Shown piece by piece: positions 39,920-51,271 of a stretch of DNA of 64,000 nucleotides; position 1 is the stretch's first letter; each line of letters starts with the position of its first letter. Source of the DNA: Rhynchopus euleeides. Its lineage: Eukaryota; Euglenozoa; Diplonemea; Diplonemida; Diplonemidae. The notes beneath the pieces are model-generated. The model had not been told where the DNA came from. It did not search any database and saw only the letters and a program-made list of their open reading frames with translations. The position numbers were made by a program, and so were the translations under genes. The DNA is taken from positions 992,001-1,056,000 of the forward strand of contig OY723309.1 of the NCBI GenBank assembly GCA_963210315.1, written 5' to 3'.

Positions 39920-42900
39920 CTACAGCAGGAGGTGTGCGATGCTGACGGGGGTCGCTGGGTGCAGGGAAACCTCCGGTCGGAGCAGATCCAGCAAGCTGGA
40001 CCCAGGCGGGGCTCGGCTGGGCGGTGCCAGCGTGATGAATGAAGCAGACCTCTGGAGCCCCGACTCCGGCACCCGCGGGCGCACCGGGGTGGCGTGCGGG
40101 GTGGCGGGGGACGCCACAGCCGCATGCGACGGCAGGGCCTTCTCCGACCCGCCCCCCTCCGCAAGACCCCCAGCCACACCGCCCGGCCTGGGCGGCGCGG
40201 GCGTCCGCCTCCCGCCACCGCCACCACCGCTCCCTGCGCTGAAGACAGGCGCAGAGGCACCGAACACGACACCACCCAGCAGGCCCATCGCACCGGCAGC
40301 CCCATCCTGCGCCTCAAACACAGGCTGCGAGATGCCGTCCGCAGGGCGCTGCTGCTGCTGCTGCTGCTGCAGGTGGCTGTCCCGATTGCCCCCAACCCCC
40401 AGGAGCGACACAGAGACAGAACGCCCCCCACCGGGCCACCCATCCCCCGCAGCTGCGTCCGCATCGGCATCCGCAGGACTCATCAGGACGACCTGGAAGG
40501 CGGGTGGCACCACACCGCCACCGCCACCCGGTCCCCCCTCAGCCCCGGCCTGCTCCTCCTGTGCCAACCCACCGACACCATCAGCACCTGCCGCCGGGGT
40601 GGCGGGTGCGCAGGGAGAGAGCTTCGGGACACCTCCCCACATCCGCGGATCGCCTGCTGCTGCAGGGCTGGGTGCGTGGGAGTGGTGGTGGTGGTGGTGG
40701 TGGTGCTGATGATATCCCACCTGCTCCGGAGGTGGTGGTGACGACCCCACCCAACGCTGCCCAGGCTGCGTGGCAGGGGCAGCGCTCCCCAGGAGGGGCG
40801 GTGCGGGCGCCGCCAGGGCTGAGATATGCCCGTTGCGTATGCCCTTCAGATCCGCCTTCGCACGCCGCTGCAGCTTTCCGGAGCGCTTCGCCTCCGCCTC
40901 CACCAGACGCTTCAACCCCTCGATCTCCAGCAGCAGCCCCTGCGTGTCAGTCGACGACACGGATGACGACCGGCTCGACGCCGCCCGACCCAACGAATTA
41001 TTCGTCAAACCCCCCGTCGACTTCCTCCGGAGCGTCTGGACACCCCCATGGTGCTGCTGCTGCTTCTCCGCCCCCTCCTCCCCCTGCTTCTCCGCCCCCT
41101 CCTCCCCCTGCTTCTCCGCCCCCTCCTCCCCCTGCTTCTTCGCAGCTGCGGCCTTCGCCTTCGCCTTTGTCCTCTCGTAGGTCACAGGCCGCATCTTCGC
41201 CTCCTTCCCCAACATGGAGAAGCTCGCAGCCCTCCGGGGCTGCCTCCTGGGGGAATCATTCGGCGAACCTCTCGGAGAACTCTGCGGAGACCCATACGGG
41301 GAACCCGCTGGGGACCCTGCGGGGGAGCCGTACCGGAGGAGGTGCCTTACACTGCCCGCAGGGCTGCCGACGCGGCGGAGGCGGAGCCGTTTCTTCCCCC
41401 CCCCGCGCATAGACCCCTTCTTCGACAGCAGCACCGGGGAGGGCGATGGCCCCCCGGAGTGGGGTGACCCCGCAGGACTCTGCGTCACCTCGCTCGCCGG
41501 CGCCGCCGACACCCCCCCGCCCCCTCCCTCCGACAGGTTCAGAAGGTACTGCTGCTGCGGCGGCGGCGCGGGGGACAGCGCGTCGGGGAAGAGGACCTCC
41601 TCTCCATCCTCCCCGTCCTCCCCATCTCCATCCCCGCCGCCACCCCCACCCGACTCCACGCCACGCCTGGTCGCCTCCGACACCAAAGGGCGGGAGAAGG
41701 TCACGGGGTTACCCTGCCCCTCAGGGGAATCGGGCAGCGCCACCCTCTTCGGGCGGGAGGAGGAGGCGGAGGCGGCAGCGGTGGAGGGGGAGGGTTGAGA
41801 GGAGGTTGTGTTCCCGCCCCGGCTGTCCTGCCTCACCTTATGCCAGGTGACCCGCTGCCTGCGGAGCAGCTGCGCGCAGATCGACTGCAGCCTGGCCCTC
41901 TCCGATGCGGGCGCTGCGGCAGCCCCACCACCCCTCCCCCCAAACGACGCCACCCTCTGCACGCTGGAGCCCCCGCTTGGATATGCCGTTAGGGGGGTCC
42001 CCCCGCCACCACCACCACCACCCACCGGCGTCCCTCTGGCGGGGTGTTGCTGGTGCACCACAGCAGAGACAGCCTCCGTGGTGGTGCTGAGATTCATCGG
42101 GCTAAGCGGTGTGCCGGTCGCCGTCCCTCCCCCACGCAACCCCCCCAGCGGGGTTGCCGGGGTTGCGGCAGCCGCCGCGTCGGCGAGTGGTGGAGGGGGG
42201 CCCCGCCCCTTCACGCTGCCCCCAGCACCGCCACCACCGCGGCTCGGGGGTGATGGTGTCCTCCCTATGGAAGGTGGGGCGGTGCTTCCGTCAGAATCCA
42301 TTGCATCCGCCTCGACGAGCCCTTCATCCCCCAACACCAGGCAGCGTTTATAGAGGGGTTGCTGAAGGGGCTGGGGCTGGAGCAGGCGGTGCCCAACCAC
42401 CCCCTGGTCTATTGGGGACAGCGCTGCCACAGCAGCGTCCCTCCCCATATCTGGGGCATTTCCTTCACTTCGCGCTGCAGAGGGGGGTGGTGAGCAGGGG
42501 GTTTCTGCCCTGTCCTTCACTGCGGAGGCGGAGGCGGTGTGAGCTGCGGCAGCGGTTGCGCTGCCCGTCTCCCGCATGTCCTGCCACTGGATACTGCTGC
42601 GGCTCCCGCTGCTGCCGCCGTCCCCTCTGCGGAGGGAGGGCCAGGGCCCCGATCTGCTGGCGCCCCCCCCGGAGGGGGAGGCTCCGCCTCCGCTTCCCCC
42701 AACACCGCCGCCTGCACCCCCAGCCAGAGAGATGTATGAATCGTCAGCAGAGATGGGCATCACCTCGAGCCCTGTGAGGCTCCACACCGATTCGGCGGCG
42801 CTGCCTTCAGCAGCACCCTTCATGCTCCCGCCCGGCTGTGAATTTTGCAGATTTTCACCCTTTTGGGGCACCGCCGGCGCCTCGCCAAACCTCGGCGAAT

Positions 42901-44011
42901 GCCTCCGCGACCCCACAAAGGCAAACGGCTCCCTGGGGGGCGACTGCTGCGGAGGTGTTGCTGCTGCCCCAACCCCGTCACCCCCCGCCCCAACGTTGGC
43001 GGAGAAGGATAGCTCCGCTGGGGGGACGAACCCCCCATGGGGTGAGACAGCCGCTGCCGTTGGTGAGGGGGGGGGGGAGGAGGAGGTGGTGGTGGTGGCA
43101 GTGGCAGGCCCCACCGCGGCCCCCCGCCCCCCCTCCGCCGGGAGCAGCTCTGTGGGGACCGGCAGGGTGGACTGCCCCTGCTGCTGGGAGGGGGGGCGGG
43201 CCCCACCCACACCCACACCTCTATCACCACCACCACCACCACCACCCCCTCCTCCTCCTCCTCCAGGGGGGAGAAGCGCGACATCATCCTCCAGAGCATT
43301 CCTCGGGGTGTGAGCAAGCTCCTCCGAAGGAGGGGTGGTGACGTCGGCCGTGGCAACCCCACCTCCCTTTCCTCCTCCTCCTCCCCCTCCGAGGGCGACA
43401 CGGGGCGGTCCGGCACCCCCGACGGGCGAGCCTTGGGGAGAAGGCGATGACGACGCGGTGGTGGTTGTGGTGCCGGTGGTCGTGGTTGTGATGGTCCCTA
43501 CACCTCCAATGATGCCCACCTCCTCCATCTTGAAGCTGACATGCGGGCCCCCTGCGTTGTGCCGCGTCGAGCTGATAGGCGTGAGGGAGAACTCCGACAC
43601 GGCGGAGGCCCCCTGCGTGAGGTGCGGCGACCTCACCGAGGATGCAGCAGCAGACGTGTTGCCAGGGGAGCGGCGCCGCTTCCCACCGGGCCTGCTGTCG
43701 GTGTTGTAGAGGTGCTGCAAAGCGGAGGCGGGTGGGCTGGAGGGCTCGTCAATCTGTGCGGCATTCACTGCGGCGTCACTTTCAAGGGCTTTGAGGTGCG
43801 CATGCCTGTCCCAATCCCAGTCGGGGTGCCGGGAGGCAAACCTCTCGAGGAGCAGCTTCTTCTCCCCCGGGTGCTGCAGCAGGGCCCGCCGGACCTGATC
43901 CAACCTGCGTGGCTCAAACCAGCTGCAGAACCTCAGGATCTTCGCGTCAATCGCCTGCTCCTCCGTCTGCACATCCTCTAAGCCACCCTCGTCAGCAGGG
44001 TTGCCCGGCAT
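39920..44011 (-). CDS. 1363-residue low-complexity protein with conserved N-terminal helical block
   Basis: The start MPGNPADEGGLEDVQTEEQ is followed by ILRFCSWFEPRRLDQVRRALLQHPGEKKLLLERFASRHPDWD (residues about 23-65). This short helical block resembles the motif with consensus 'VxxLLxxYxGxEExLxxxLxxKYG' found at the N-terminus of many protist proteins. The rest is Gly, Ser, Pro and Ala rich with homopolymers (Gly and Gln runs), a basic KKRLRLRRVGS patch, repeated SPAGSPYGSPQSSPRGSP, a KQGEEGAE triplet repeat and a coiled-coil-like segment LLLEIEGLKRLVEAEAKRSGKL. It looks like a disordered scaffold. The frame is open further upstream to 44629 but that stretch has poor composition. An unusually long intronless frame for this window. 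Confidence 0.6.
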   Translation of the reverse strand: MPGNPADEGGLEDVQTEEQAIDAKILRFCSWFEPRRLDQVRRALLQHPGEKKLLLERFASRHPDWDWDRHAHLKALESDAAVNAAQIDEPSSPPASALQHLYNTDSRPGGKRRRSPGNTSAAASSVRSPHLTQGASAVSEFSLTPISSTRHNAGGPHVSFKMEEVGIIGGVGTITTTTTGTTTTTASSSPSPQGSPVGGAGPPRVALGGGGGGGKGGGVATADVTTPPSEELAHTPRNALEDDVALLPPGGGGGGGGGGGGGDRGVGVGGARPPSQQQGQSTLPVPTELLPAEGGRGAAVGPATATTTTSSSPPPSPTAAAVSPHGGFVPPAELSFSANVGAGGDGVGAAATPPQQSPPREPFAFVGSRRHSPRFGEAPAVPQKGENLQNSQPGGSMKGAAEGSAAESVWSLTGLEVMPISADDSYISLAGGAGGGVGGSGGGASPSGGGASRSGPWPSLRRGDGGSSGSRSSIQWQDMRETGSATAAAAHTASASAVKDRAETPCSPPPSAARSEGNAPDMGRDAAVAALSPIDQGVVGHRLLQPQPLQQPLYKRCLVLGDEGLVEADAMDSDGSTAPPSIGRTPSPPSRGGGGAGGSVKGRGPPPPLADAAAAATPATPLGGLRGGGTATGTPLSPMNLSTTTEAVSAVVHQQHPARGTPVGGGGGGGGTPLTAYPSGGSSVQRVASFGGRGGGAAAAPASERARLQSICAQLLRRQRVTWHKVRQDSRGGNTTSSQPSPSTAAASASSSRPKRVALPDSPEGQGNPVTFSRPLVSEATRRGVESGGGGGGDGDGEDGEDGEEVLFPDALSPAPPPQQQYLLNLSEGGGGGVSAAPASEVTQSPAGSPHSGGPSPSPVLLSKKGSMRGGGKKRLRLRRVGSPAGSVRHLLRYGSPAGSPAGSPYGSPQSSPRGSPNDSPRRQPRRAASFSMLGKEAKMRPVTYERTKAKAKAAAAKKQGEEGAEKQGEEGAEKQGEEGAEKQQQHHGGVQTLRRKSTGGLTNNSLGRAASSRSSSVSSTDTQGLLLEIEGLKRLVEAEAKRSGKLQRRAKADLKGIRNGHISALAAPAPPLLGSAAPATQPGQRWVGSSPPPPEQVGYHQHHHHHHHHSHAPSPAAAGDPRMWGGVPKLSPCAPATPAAGADGVGGLAQEEQAGAEGGPGGGGGVVPPAFQVVLMSPADADADAAAGDGWPGGGRSVSVSLLGVGGNRDSHLQQQQQQQRPADGISQPVFEAQDGAAGAMGLLGGVVFGASAPVFSAGSGGGGGGRRTPAPPRPGGVAGGLAEGGGSEKALPSHAAVASPATPHATPVRPRVPESGLQRSASFITLAPPSRAPPGSSLLDLLRPEVSLHPATPVSIAHLLL

Positions 44012-46580
44012 GAGGTGTGGAGAAGGAGAGGCTGCGGCGGCCGTGGTGGCAGCTGCGGCTTGCCGGGTGTGTGGTGCGCTGTCGCCCCACGGAGGGCGGT
44101 TTGGGTGGAGAGGTGTGGGAATCCGGGTCACCGCGGGCAAGCAGGCAGTGGGGACGGTGGGGTGGCGGATCGTGGTGCCATCAAACCCCGCCCTCCGGTG
44201 TGTAGAGCTGCAGGGGGGGGGGGGGGGGCGCAGCCGGGTGGGGGTGGGTGAGGTGTGGCTCTGATGTGGGGTGTGTGGTGTGTGTTTTGATGACGCTGTA
44301 GGAGCCCTGTTGCTCAAACGAGGGCGTGCAGCCTGCCGAAAAGCTGCCACAAGCCTTATTCTGGTGCAAAACCCAGGGAGGGGGGGGGGGGGGGGTGGGG
44401 GCGTGTGAGCTGGGGGGGTGCCAGTGCCGAACGGCGAACGGTTGCACCACTGCGCCTCTTCCGGTGGCCAGGCCACGGCTTTGGATGTCGCGATGGCAAC
44501 AGCAGCAGACATCCCGCACAACACAATCACCTCCCTCGAGGGCACCGACGGGCGCCCTGCTATATTGCCCCATGCACACACGTTCTGGTGTCCGTCCCGC
44601 AGCACCAAACACCTCTCCCCTCCACCCATCCAACAAAGCTGGAAGCCGTCGCCTTTGAATCAGCCATTCGCCCTGATGTTTTGCCATGGGTTGCCACGGG
44701 TTTTTTAACGCGTTTCAGGGCCCTCCACGGTGAGGGATAGAGAGAGAGAGGGGGGGGGGGGGGTGGGGGAGGGCTCGTGTTCATTACAACTATTGCACAG
44801 TGGAGCATATTCGAGGCATAACATCGCAGCAAATCGCATCTCTTGAACTGAGCTGATGAAGGAGGGCAGTGGGGGGGGGGAGAGCAGGCGATGGATTTGA
44901 TGGCAGCTTAAAGGGAACGGAGGTCGGGGTGGGGGGGGGGGGGGGGCAGCATGCGTTGATTTCTAAGACCTCCCCTGACACCCCCCCCCCTCCTCCCCCC
45001 GTTTCGCCCTCCGGTCGGAAAAAGCAACGCGCGCAAAGAAATGGTTAGCGGGGTGAGTGTGTGTGTGGGGTGTGTGTGGGTGTGGGGGTGACCCCTTCCA
45101 GGCTATTCAGGGGGCTCCGCGATTGGTCCTGTCAGCTGTTGTTGTTGTTTTTGCCTCTACTTCTTCAACGGGCAGCACATCTACGTGTTGCCTGCGCATA
45201 CAGTTTTGGAGATGGTATCGTCGACATTGTGCACACCATGACATAATGCCCTTTATTTACGGCAAATAAATACTTTTGTTTCAAAATCACATGAGCAGGC
45301 ACAACGTTGTAACTCGGGTAACGATTGCGCATACTCCGCTGCAAGGAGGTGCAGCATGACTCATAACTGCGCCGATCATCTCCCCCGAGAGACAGACTGC
45401 ATCACTTTGCTCTTCTCATTCGTTAGAACTTCCATGAGTGTTGATCACACGCGGTAATGAAACCCGGGTGTGAATGATGTAGATTGATAGGACATGATAA
45501 AAACACAGACGGTTGTGCGCAGCGCTTCAATAGCGGAAACAGGGATACAACAAAACAAACAAATCTGGGTCTAATTCAACTGACACGGATCAGGTTTACA
45601 ACAGGCAAAAACAATTTCAAATCAACAGCAGACAGGACCCGGCGGAAATGGCGAGGCTAGAAGCCCTCCGAACCTGGCAAGGGGACGGGTTGGGGGGAAT
45701 GGAGGGTCAGGGGGGAGCAGTTTTGGGCATGGTTGGGTGTGCGGTGGGAGGGAGAACGGGCGGCGGCGGTTTTGTGGCCCGGGGTTGGTAGAAGAGAGGA
45801 GAGAGAGAGAGAGAGAGAGAAATGAACAACCCCGGCCCCCGACTTAGCCCACACCCACCCCCCGCAACCCTCCCCTACCCACCCTGCCTGCCCCCCGCGC
45901 AAAAAGGCAAAACGGGGTGATCCGAAAGAGGTGCCTGCACACCGCCCACTGGTTTGCTTGACCTTTTTGTCAGAGGCAGGGGAGTTGCGACGCCTCGCTT
46001 CCTCTCGTGCAGACCCACGGCGAACCTATGCGACACCGCAAGACACGCACACCTGCTGTGGACACAGGGGGTGGCGAGTTTGCAGCGCACGGCACAGCTG
46101 CCCTGTTTTCGTTACACTGACGGATTGACTGGTGGTAGCACCCTGGTGTGCCAGGGTACCACCTCGACTAGGAGATAACAACACATACGTTCGGAGGTTT
46201 CCACCTCGGGTGACATGTCGCCAGACGCGAGTGATGCGCACCCTCGCTGAACAAACATCCACCAGGCGCTGTCTAACAACACGCATTAGATACTGACACT
46301 CTGAGCCACAGGCTAGGTCTTCCCTCTCTCGCAGCCGTTTTGCTCGCTCTCACGAACACTGGGCACCCCCACACAAGAATGGCGGGATGGTTCCCGTTGG
46401 AGTGATGGCCCCGCTCGCACTCCCGAGGCGGGTGGGGGAATAGCTGATCTAAAGAACTGACCGGAACCGAGGTGGCGGCACCCGCCCCACCCACCCGCTC
46501 CCTAATAGTGGCGGAAGGAGCAAAGAAAGCTCGTATCCGGAGGGCGGGTATTTTTTGCTGCAGCGGCAACAAGGAGGGGG
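44012..46580. other. Intergenic, poly-G/poly-C rich, no gene seen
   Basis: It contains G runs (44214-44228, 44378-44394, 44750-44763, 44930-44945) and an (AG)n tract at 45800-45820. The part 45240-45660 is less GC-rich and may include the 3' flank of an unrecognised transcript. Short ORFs have no motifs. Confidence 0.45.
45800..45820. repeat. (AG)n microsatellite
   Basis: Ten uninterrupted AG/GA units following GAAGAGAG. Not occupied by a LINE. Confidence 0.9.
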
Positions 46581-49007
46581 CTACTTCACGATCCTCCCTG
46601 TGTTCAGGGAAATCTTGACGCCCTTCGACTTCTTCTTCCCCTTGCCTGCGGTGCCGCCTGCGGGCTGCGACGCGGGGGAGCGTGCTGGTTCGGCCACACG
46701 GTCCAACACTGAGAAGCTTTCCTTGCTGCCTTGCGCCTCAGACTGTGGTGGGGTGGTAGGGTGGTGTGGCATGCTGCGAATGATGACGGAGGAAGCAAGG
46801 CATCTCCATTCGGTGTGTGAGAATCGCGTTGGAGGGTGCGGTTCCATTGCGGTGGCTGCTCCGTCTGCCCCCCCCCCCCACCCAACCATTCCCTGCACCA
46901 TATGTGTCCATACCTTCGGCGCTGTGCGTGAGCCCCACACAGCTCCAGACGAGCCGGCCCTCGCAGTGGCCGCCTGTGGTCAGGGTGTTGGGTGGTGTGA
47001 GCACAGCGTGGTGTGGGCCGCAACAACCCCTCACAACATGCCGAAGATGCAACCACGGGGGGTCACACAGGCGGTGTGCTGGGTTGCTCCACTGAACCCA
47101 ACAGAGAGGAACAGCCAGGAAAGAGCAAGACATAGCACATTGCACCATAGTGTTAGCGCCATACGTGGTACCGAGCCTGTTCCCGCTCCTCCGCTTGGAT
47201 CTGGGCGAGAGACGCCGTCTTGACGAGCGGTGTGGTCTGTGCGTCGGGCCGGGGGGGGGAGGGGGTTTGACTCGTGTGACAAGCAGATCAAGATGCAACA
47301 CACACACACCGAAGCACATCACACAACCCAACAAAAGGAAGGGCTGCGCCATACCTCTGTCGCCGCATTCCACTCCTCAAGGTTCCCATAGAACTCCATG
47401 AAGTCCTGCTTCGTGTAACCCTTCCCATTCGACGGGTCGATCCGCCTCTCCGTCACCTCGACGGTGCTGACCGACGGCGGCGGGGGCAGGGCCGCCGGCT
47501 CCACCCCCTCCACCCCCTCCAGCAGCTCTGCTGCCACATCATCCCCCTCGGGCGGCGTGTCCGGGAACGCCGCACCCGGCAGCCCCGGGTAGGCCTCCAG
47601 GTCATCCAGGCTGGGGGGCGGCCCGTCGAGGGAGGGGTCGTGGAACGACGCCGACGACGTCCCCTGCGAGAACTCGAAAAACCCAGACCCGCGGGCCCGA
47701 CGCTCCGCATCCTCCTTCCGCCGGATCAGCTGGGCGCGCTTCTCCTCAGCCCGAATCCGACGCTGCTCGTCAGCCCACCGCTGGCGGCGCGCTGCAATCT
47801 CCTCTTTAAACTTTGCCATGGTTGCCTCGCAGACCACGCCAGCCAGATCCACATCGATCACAGAGAAGCTTGTCGCATACGGAAGGTATGCGGCATAGCG
47901 GTACCTCTTTGCCGCAGCCTCGTTCATTGTATGCCGCTCGACATGCTCGATCTTCGCCTCAATCTCACCGGGGTAATACCCGGGGGGCATCTGCTGCATA
48001 GGCTCGGTGGGGGAGGCCGGGGATGCAGGCTCCGCGTCGCTCACAGCACCTGCGAGCAAAGCGGCGTGGTGTGACAGCATGCGCATGCAGAAGGGGCTGA
48101 GAAAGTAGTACTGACCATCCGCAGCTTGGTAGTTCAGCACCAGCTGCTGCGTGCCGTACTCCCGGTCACCCTGGGCGGGGGTGGCGCGGGGGTTGGGTTC
48201 CTCCCCAGAGGCAACCTTTTCGCAGTGTTCCTGCAGGATGGTGACTGCCTCCTGCAGGAGCACCGTCTCCGTCTCATCCCCCTCGTCGAGGGCTGTCTCC
48301 AGGCTCTGCTGCAGCTCCGCCATGTCGCGTGAGATCAGGTCGAGCACGTCGGCCTGCGTCAGCATGAAATACCGCGAGAAGCGGGAGGACTCCGACAGGG
48401 CGGGAGGGGGGTCGTTGCTACGGAGGACAGGGTCCGGGCCTGCGAAGCAGAGGACGCCTTCGCGCCACCGCTTCACGAGGGTGAGGATCAGCGTGTCCCC
48501 CTCGGCATGGGTGCGCGTCGGGATGATGCTGACCATCTTCAGGTTGGACAGAGAGATGCTGTGCTGGCAGAGGGGGCAGACAAACGGCTTCTTCGCCTCC
48601 CTCTGCTGCTCGCGGTACTGCAGGAGGCACGGGAGGCAGAAGACGTGCCCGCACACCGTGACACGCGCCGCACGGGGCTGGTCGATGCAGATCGGGCAGC
48701 GGTGCTCCTCAAAGTCGCCCCACATCACAACCTGGTCCACCAGATCCCACCCCAGCATCGCGTCGTTGACCCGCACGCAGCGGGACAGCTGCCCCATGGC
48801 TGACGCGCGGACCCCCACCCGGAAGTTGCTCAAGAGATACCCCTCGTGTGACGCCCCGCCGCCGCCGCCATCCGATCTCCTCTGCTTCGACACCCCCGAA
48901 GGGCGCCGCGGTGCGTCCGAGTAGTGGTAGTCATCCCCGCCTCCGACAGAAAAGTTTAACAGATGCTGGTGTGTACGTCCTGTTTTCCTGTCCCGGCCTC
49001 CGGTCAT
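46581..49007 (-). CDS. RNF10: RNF10-like RING finger protein
   Basis: Three exons on the minus strand, 49007-47355, 47236-47165 and 46742-46581, with GTATGG donors, CAG acceptors and phase-0 junctions, give 628 residues. Residues 104-147 are a C3HC4 RING (CPICIDQPRAARVTVCGHVFCLPC...CPLC), preceded by the RNF10-type LLNFSV and YLLSNFRVGVR...GWDLVDQVVMWG blocks. RNF10 family proteins are E3 ubiquitin ligases; in animals RNF10 acts on 40S ribosomal proteins. The rest includes FYFLSPFCMRML-like text (QYYFLSPFCMRMLSHH), a charged coiled coil, and a C-terminus ending GKKKSKGVKISLNTGRIVK, like the lysine-rich tail of the family. The Met at 49007 is preferred over 49100, whose extra residues are Ser/Pro leader. 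Confidence 0.9.
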
Positions 49008-49485
49008 CAGAGAGTGTGTCGGGGGGGGCGGAGACGAGGGAGAAGAGAGCGAAAGAGAGACAGAGAGGCAGAAAGAACGGAGGGGACAAATAGACACCAA
49101 CTTTGACCGGTGCTAGCTAAAAAGTTGGGAAAGAGATGTGCCCTTTGTTTTGCCGAACGGCAGCTGCCTCCCTCCAGTGGTGTGTAGCGCGGCGGGTGGG
49201 TTCCAGGAGAAAACAAACAAAGGGGCCGTGGTGGTGGTGGTGGTGGAGGGGTGGAGGAATGAATGAGGAATGGTCGCGTCACTTTGCGGTTTTTTGTGTA
49301 TACCCCCCGAACTCCAGGATCTCCCTCCCACTCTCTCCCCCGCTCGACCGGAGGGATTCTGAACCTCCTCCTGTGTGTGGTGGGGTGGGGTGGGGTGCAG
49401 TGGAGTGGAACAGCCGCACGATACAGCTAAAGGCACAGAAAGGTTCCCCTTGTTAGCTCGGCTACTGCCGAACTAACAAACATTA
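49008..49485. other. Intergenic, 5' flank of RNF10
   Basis: No gene seen. GT-rich and GGGGT-repeat patches (49225-49250, 49378-49397). Confidence 0.45.
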
Positions 49486-49487
49486 TA

Positions 49488-49950
49488 CCGTATTTGACCT
49501 AAAACAAGCCGCCTTTTTGACGTCGCCCAGCACTCGCACCACCCTCGACCACCGTTCGCCACCTGCTGGCCGTGCTTCGGCCCATGCGCCTGACAGGGAC
49601 AGTGGCGACTTCGGCGATGTCTCCGCCACCGGCATCGGCATCGTCAAATAGGATGATACGAGGCGGGCTGAAGGATGCAGATTGAGCGCAGATTGAGCGC
49701 GAAAGTGGCTCCACAGGCAAAACAACAACACACATCACACAATGAGCAACGGCAACGGCAGCGGCTAAGCTGGACGGCTGACGCATGCGGGCCAAGACGA
49801 CAGCGCCGGTCATTCCGAAAGGCGCGGAACACACCCTTGCATTGAAAGTACAGTAGAGTGCCGCATGACCCCCCCCCCCAGAACAATTCTGGAACGGAAA
49901 ACAACTGGAACAAATGGGGTCTATTCCGTTCCAGTTTTTTCCGAATACGG
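49488..49950. mobile_element. TA-flanked Tc1/mariner-like remnant
   Basis: Ends CCGTATT and AATACGG lie between TA dinucleotides (49486-49487, 49951-49952). Subterminal sequence TGGAACAAATGGG matches the element at 602-1411, so the two belong to one family. On the minus strand near 49504-49640 the translation GGDIAEVATVPVRRMGRSTASRWRTVVEGG resembles the N-terminal helix-turn-helix of a transposase. At 463 bp it is far too short to be complete. Confidence 0.6.
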
Positions 49951-50082
49951 TAATACATCGAGGGGGGCGGGCTGGAGGTCTGCACGAACTGTGTGCCACC
50001 GCGCCTACCTCCGTTAGGGCACTCATGTTCCACTTCCGAGCGGGGGCAACCCCAGTGTGACGCCACCCTCTTCCCCCCCCCC

Positions 50083-51271
50083 CCTAGGCATACTTGTCCC
50101 CCCATATGGGGAACCCCCTAAATTTGGGGGAAATATGGGGGGTCTCAAAACCCCGCCCCCATATGGGGAAAAAGGCTGAAAATATGGGGAAAACCCGGTA
50201 AAATATGGGGGAATATGGGGGAAATATGGGGCCCATATGGGGGGATATGGGGGTATTCGTGCTGCAACGGGAGAACATCAAACCACTCAGGCACAGACAC
50301 ACACGAAGTGCGCGTCGAAACCGGCCTCATGCCTTGTTGGGATCCTCCAGGAGTCCGATCCTGGGGAGGTGCGCGCTCGTTCAGGTGTGGCCAGGTCTGG
50401 CCCCCCCTGGAAGATCCCCCAGGTGGGTCGCACCGACCTCCTGTTCCTCTCCTGCGCCGATACAGCGGCAGCGGAGAGCGAACGCTTCCCGGTTTGGCGG
50501 GGCACCGCAGTGACAGCGGCAGCGGTGGTGGACACATACGCACAGACACACATCGCGCGTTCAGGGTTAACAGCTCCTCACAACACACACTCCTGTGTTT
50601 TGAAGTCCTGTCCGGCACGTCACTCTCACACTCGCTGTCCTCCTCCTCTGGTGTGTTTGCGATTGCGAGCTGCCCCCTGGGATCCTTAATTAGACAAGGG
50701 AATTCACAAGCAGTGCATTCTGGGGTGTCAGGCGCTTCCGCCGCTTTTGACCGCTCCGAGCGCCGAAAGTCGGAGTCGACGCTCGTCACCAGGCAGCTTG
50801 ACATGTTCAAGCTGCATCTGCCGGGTGGAATGAGACCTGTGAAGGCCAGTACAAGGACTGGCTGCAGGACGCAACTGTTCTGCCAGCAAAGACAGGACTA
50901 CTGGTCAGCATGCTCTGATGACCGCTACTCAGACTTGAAGAAAGTGGCGGTCGGCACTCTCACAGCACCTTTTGTGGTCTGACTCGAGCACTTCAGCCGG
51001 GCGGTTCCTCTCTGCAGAAAGCGACGAGGTGAGATGGCACTGCAAGGTGCTAGACGTCCCCTGTCAGTGGCTGACTTCACACCCTGTGAAAAGCAGAACG
51101 AAGAGAACTGTTTGCCGACTGCTTCCACCTGAGGAACCCCTGGGTTTTCCCCCATATATCCCCCATATGGGGGAAATATGGGGGAACAGGACTTGAAAAA
51201 CCCCCCATATTCCCCCCATATTTTCCCCATATTTTTGGCCTTCCCCATATGGGGGTACAAGTATGCCTAGG
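50083..51271. mobile_element. Foldback element with CATATGGGG-repeat arms
   Basis: The ends are inverted copies: CCTAGGCATACTTGT at 50083-50097 and its complement at 51257-51271. Each arm then carries repeats of CCCATATGGGG and AATATGGGGG (many in 50100-50255; several in 51150-51250), which are themselves palindromic. The interior about 0.9 kb has no recognised gene. The right end shares CCTAGG with the next element. Confidence 0.8.

Noticed and set aside
44012-44629. N-terminal extension of the 1363-residue protein to 44629
   Set aside because: Pro/Cys-rich out-of-character sequence over poly-G tracts; the ATG at 44011 precedes the conserved helical block.
50205-50982. 255-codon frame in the CATATGGGG foldback
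   Set aside because: It begins in the repeat arm (MGEIWGPYGGIWGY is repeat translation) and shows no domain.
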